A stretch of DNA of 34,622 nucleotides from Oscillospiraceae bacterium. GTDB lineage: Bacteria > Bacillota > Clostridia > Oscillospirales > Oscillospiraceae. How positions within the stretch are numbered: the stretch's first letter is position 1; every line of letters begins with the position of its first letter. The DNA is taken from NCBI GenBank assembly GCA_017516925.1, contig JAFXAQ010000066.1:1-34622 (forward strand). Reading direction: 5' to 3'. Positions 32,869-34,622 of the stretch are shown in pieces. The notes beneath the pieces were generated by a model. The model had not been told where the DNA came from. It saw nothing but the letters and a program-made list of their open reading frames with translations, and made no database searches. A program made the position numbers and the translations under genes.

Positions 32869-34173
32869 ATGGACGTTACGCTGCAGGAAATTTTGCAAGC
32901 CCGGGAACAACGGGTACAGCGGCAGAATGTCTTTTTGCAAAAGGGGCTGCCGGTGGTGTGTCTCACAATGAATATCCCCGGGCCGGTCAAAAACAGCCTG
33001 TCTATTCAAAGAGCCTTCCTTCTGGGCGCCAAAATGCTCCGAAATGCCCTTTGTGTTGCCGAAGAAGAAATCCTTACGGAAAACACCGGCTGTGAGGCGC
33101 TTTTTTCCGTAGAGGGTGATAGCCGGGATATTAAACAAATCTGCACCGACCTGGAAGAACGTATTCCCCTTGGGCGGCTGTGGGATATGGATGTGCTGAC
33201 CCCATCCGGGGAAAAGCTGTCCCGGGAAGAGCCCCGCAGCTGTCTGGTCTGCGGCAAGCCGGGCAGGCTTTGCGCCGCCACCAGAGCCCACAGTGTTTCC
33301 CAGCTACAGGCTGCCACCCGGCAGCTGATTTGGGCGCACTTTGCCCCGGGGGACTGCGCAAGCATCGGACACGCTGCTGTGGAAAGCCTGATTTATGAGG
33401 TAAATGTCACCCCCAAGCCCGGTCTGGTGGACAGGCGAAACAACGGCAGTCACAAGGATATGGACCTGCCCCTGTTCCTGAAAAGCGCCCGGACGCTGGA
33501 GGGCTACTTTACCGAAGCCGCCGCAATCGGCATCCACACCCAAGACCGGGAAAGCTGCTTTCAAAAGCTGCGGCAGGCAGGCCTTGCAGCAGAACAGGCA
33601 ATGCTTGCCGCCACCGGTGGGGTTAACACCCATAAGGGCGCCATTTTCACATTGGGGCTTTTGTGCGGCAGCATTGGAAACCTCTGGACACCGGGGCAGC
33701 CCTTTGCAGGTATCACGCAGGTACTGGACAACTGCAAGGCGCTGTGCAAAACGCTTACCCGGGATTTTTCCCGGACAGACCTGCCCCAGACCTACGGAAA
33801 ACAGCTTTACGCATCTCTGGGTATTACCGGCATCCGGGGAGAGGCGATGGCAGGCTTTCCCAGCATCGCCTCAGGCTTGCAGGTGTATGCGGACAACCTG
33901 GCTTTGGGAGAAAACGATGCCGGCGTGCACACCCTTTTGCACCTGATTGCCCGGGTGGAGGATACCAATCTGTATCACAGGGGCGGCACCCAGGGCGCTG
34001 AATTTGCAAAAACCAGCGCTGAGCAGCTGCTGAAAAATCCAAAAAAAGAAGACATCCTCCGTCTGGACGATGTCTTTATGGAAAAAAATCTTTCACCGGG
34101 AGGCAGCGCGGATTTGCTTGCCGCCATTCGGTTTTTGCACACCCTTCACACCGGGGTGAAAATGAATTTCTGA
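32869..34173 (+). CDS. citXG: CitXG fusion: apo-ACP transferase and triphosphoribosyl-dephospho-CoA synthase
   Basis: ATG at 32869, 2 bp after the P-loop gene; only a weak GGGA site is visible, so coupling is likely. The 434-aa fusion has a CitX part (about 1-155: NIPGPVKNSLSIQRAFLLG, then RSCLVCGKPGRLCAATRAH). A CitG part follows (about 160-434: VTPKPGLVDRRNNGSHKDM, AATGGVNTHKGAIFTLGLL). CitG makes the prosthetic-group precursor from dephospho-CoA and ATP, and CitX transfers it to Ser14 of CitD. Fused CitXG proteins are known in other bacteria. The 3' end overlaps the opposite-strand gene by 28 bp. Confidence 0.93.
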   Translation: MDVTLQEILQAREQRVQRQNVFLQKGLPVVCLTMNIPGPVKNSLSIQRAFLLGAKMLRNALCVAEEEILTENTGCEALFSVEGDSRDIKQICTDLEERIPLGRLWDMDVLTPSGEKLSREEPRSCLVCGKPGRLCAATRAHSVSQLQAATRQLIWAHFAPGDCASIGHAAVESLIYEVNVTPKPGLVDRRNNGSHKDMDLPLFLKSARTLEGYFTEAAAIGIHTQDRESCFQKLRQAGLAAEQAMLAATGGVNTHKGAIFTLGLLCGSIGNLWTPGQPFAGITQVLDNCKALCKTLTRDFSRTDLPQTYGKQLYASLGITGIRGEAMAGFPSIASGLQVYADNLALGENDAGVHTLLHLIARVEDTNLYHRGGTQGAEFAKTSAEQLLKNPKKEDILRLDDVFMEKNLSPGGSADLLAAIRFLHTLHTGVKMNF

Positions 34174-34373
34174 ATCAGACCGTCGCAGTCAGCGTAGACT
34201 GTGACGGTCCCATTTTCGCCATTTTCAGCGTTGACGGACACAGCACGACCCTTGAGCATTGCTTTGACATATGCCACAGGGTCGTCGGTCTCCACCTCTT
34301 CAAAAAAGATATCCCGCATCTGATTATTGGGACACTGGTTTTTAATCTCCCGCACCATCTCATATTCTGCCAT
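34146..34373 (-). CDS. Small acidic hypothetical protein, 75 aa
   Basis: ATG at 34373 follows a GGGGGC site and a good promoter (34403-34431). The acidic product begins MAEYEMVREIKNQCPNNQMR and continues with FFEEVETDDPVAYVK and a Gly/Asn turn before a short beta-rich tail. I know no function. It overlaps the end of citXG on the other strand by 28 bp, so the two genes converge without a terminator. The own promoter, binding site and ordered protein-like composition argue that it is real. Confidence 0.65.
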   Translation of the reverse strand: MAEYEMVREIKNQCPNNQMRDIFFEEVETDDPVAYVKAMLKGRAVSVNAENGENGTVTVYADCDGLIQKFIFTPV

Positions 34374-34402
34374 ATTTTCAAGCCCCCTGTTCCATTTTTT
34401 CT

Positions 34403-34431
34403 GTTATAACATAATAAAAAAGATTTTTCAA
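34403..34431 (-). promoter_or_regulatory. Promoter of the small acidic protein gene
   Basis: -35 TTGAAA (34431-34426), 17-bp spacer, -10 TATAAC (34408-34403). Confidence 0.6.
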
Positions 34432-34440
34432 GAAAAACCC

Positions 34441-34469
34441 TTGACAAATGCCCCCACTTTGGCTATAAT
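34441..34469 (+). promoter_or_regulatory. Consensus promoter of tRNA-Val
   Basis: -35 TTGACA (34441-34446), 17-bp spacer, -10 TATAAT (34464-34469): both hexamers match the consensus exactly. Confidence 0.9.
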
Positions 34470-34482
34470 CACTCTTGCCTTT

Positions 34483-34559
34483 GGACGATTAGCTCAGCTG
34501 GCTAGAGCATCCGCTTGACGTGCGGAAGGTCATAGGTTCGAGTCCTATATCGTCCACCA
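34483..34559 (+). tRNA. tRNA-Val(GAC)
   Basis: Acceptor GGACGAT / ATCGTCC, D-loop AGCTCAGCTGGCTAGAGC, anticodon stem TCCGC / GCGGA with loop TTGACGT (anticodon GAC), T-arm AGGTTCGAGTCCT, discriminator A and encoded CCA at 34557-34559. Confidence 0.95.
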
Positions 34560-34565
34560 TACATG

Positions 34566-34610
34566 AAAAATCCGAACTACTTCACGATAGGAAGTGCGTT
34601 CGGATTTTTT
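34566..34610 (+). terminator. Terminator of tRNA-Val
   Basis: A 12-bp stem AAAAATCCGAAC / GTTCGGATTTTT with a 20-nt loop, ending in a T run, starts 7 bases after CCA. Confidence 0.85.
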
Positions 34611-34622
34611 GTTTATATCAAA

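Overview
The window looks like a chromosomal segment from an anaerobic gut Firmicute of class Clostridia, probably Oscillospirales. The basis is the glutamate-to-methylaspartate fermentation genes, an SPxTG-type sortase signal, Gram-positive ribosome binding sites and consensus sigma-A promoters. The taxonomic call is an inference from gene content, not a database match. From about 5.1 kb onward the sequence is moderately GC-rich. The first 4.8 kb is clearly more AT-rich and reads as accessory DNA.

Layout. (1) 1-4812, accessory: the 3' end of a sortase-anchored surface protein, then three unrelated gene modules (a small membrane protein; a NodB-type deacetylase; a pair of an unknown protein and a membrane DUF4375-like protein). 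A homologous intergenic block of about 275 bp, present three times, separates them. Each block carries a hairpin, an antisense 24-codon ORF whose start resembles AbrB/SpoVT, and a forward promoter. (2) 4814-5126: a nested palindromic element that can fold as a three-way junction. (3) 5128-10906: an NSS sodium symporter, a full-length Tet(M)-family ribosomal-protection-like GTPase, a secreted cysteine-peptidase-like protein with CxxC repeats, and a PsiE-like membrane protein. (4) 10953-16034: aspartate-family amino-acid synthesis (thrC, hom, lysC, asd). (5) 16079-21260: a four-gene sugar operon (glycoside hydrolase, SMP-30 lactonase, SDR, UxuA-type dehydratase) with a divergent AraC regulator, then tRNA-Gly(CCC) and an AEC transporter. 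(6) 22610-34173: a glutamate fermentation block. It has glmS-glmL-glmE-mal, a GntR regulator, citDEF on the minus strand, and divergent citC, a P-loop protein and a citXG fusion on the plus strand. (7) A small acidic hypothetical protein and tRNA-Val(GAC) at the right edge.

How the genes work together. GlmES (reactivated by GlmL) converts glutamate to 3-methylaspartate, and Mal deaminates it to mesaconate. After hydration to citramalate by a mesaconase not found in this window, the CitDEF complex probably cleaves citramalate to acetate and pyruvate. CitC and CitXG make and load the acyl-carrier prosthetic group. The P-loop protein between citC and citXG is the least explained member of this block. 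The most unusual structure in the window is the thrice-repeated intergenic module with its antisense micro-ORF.
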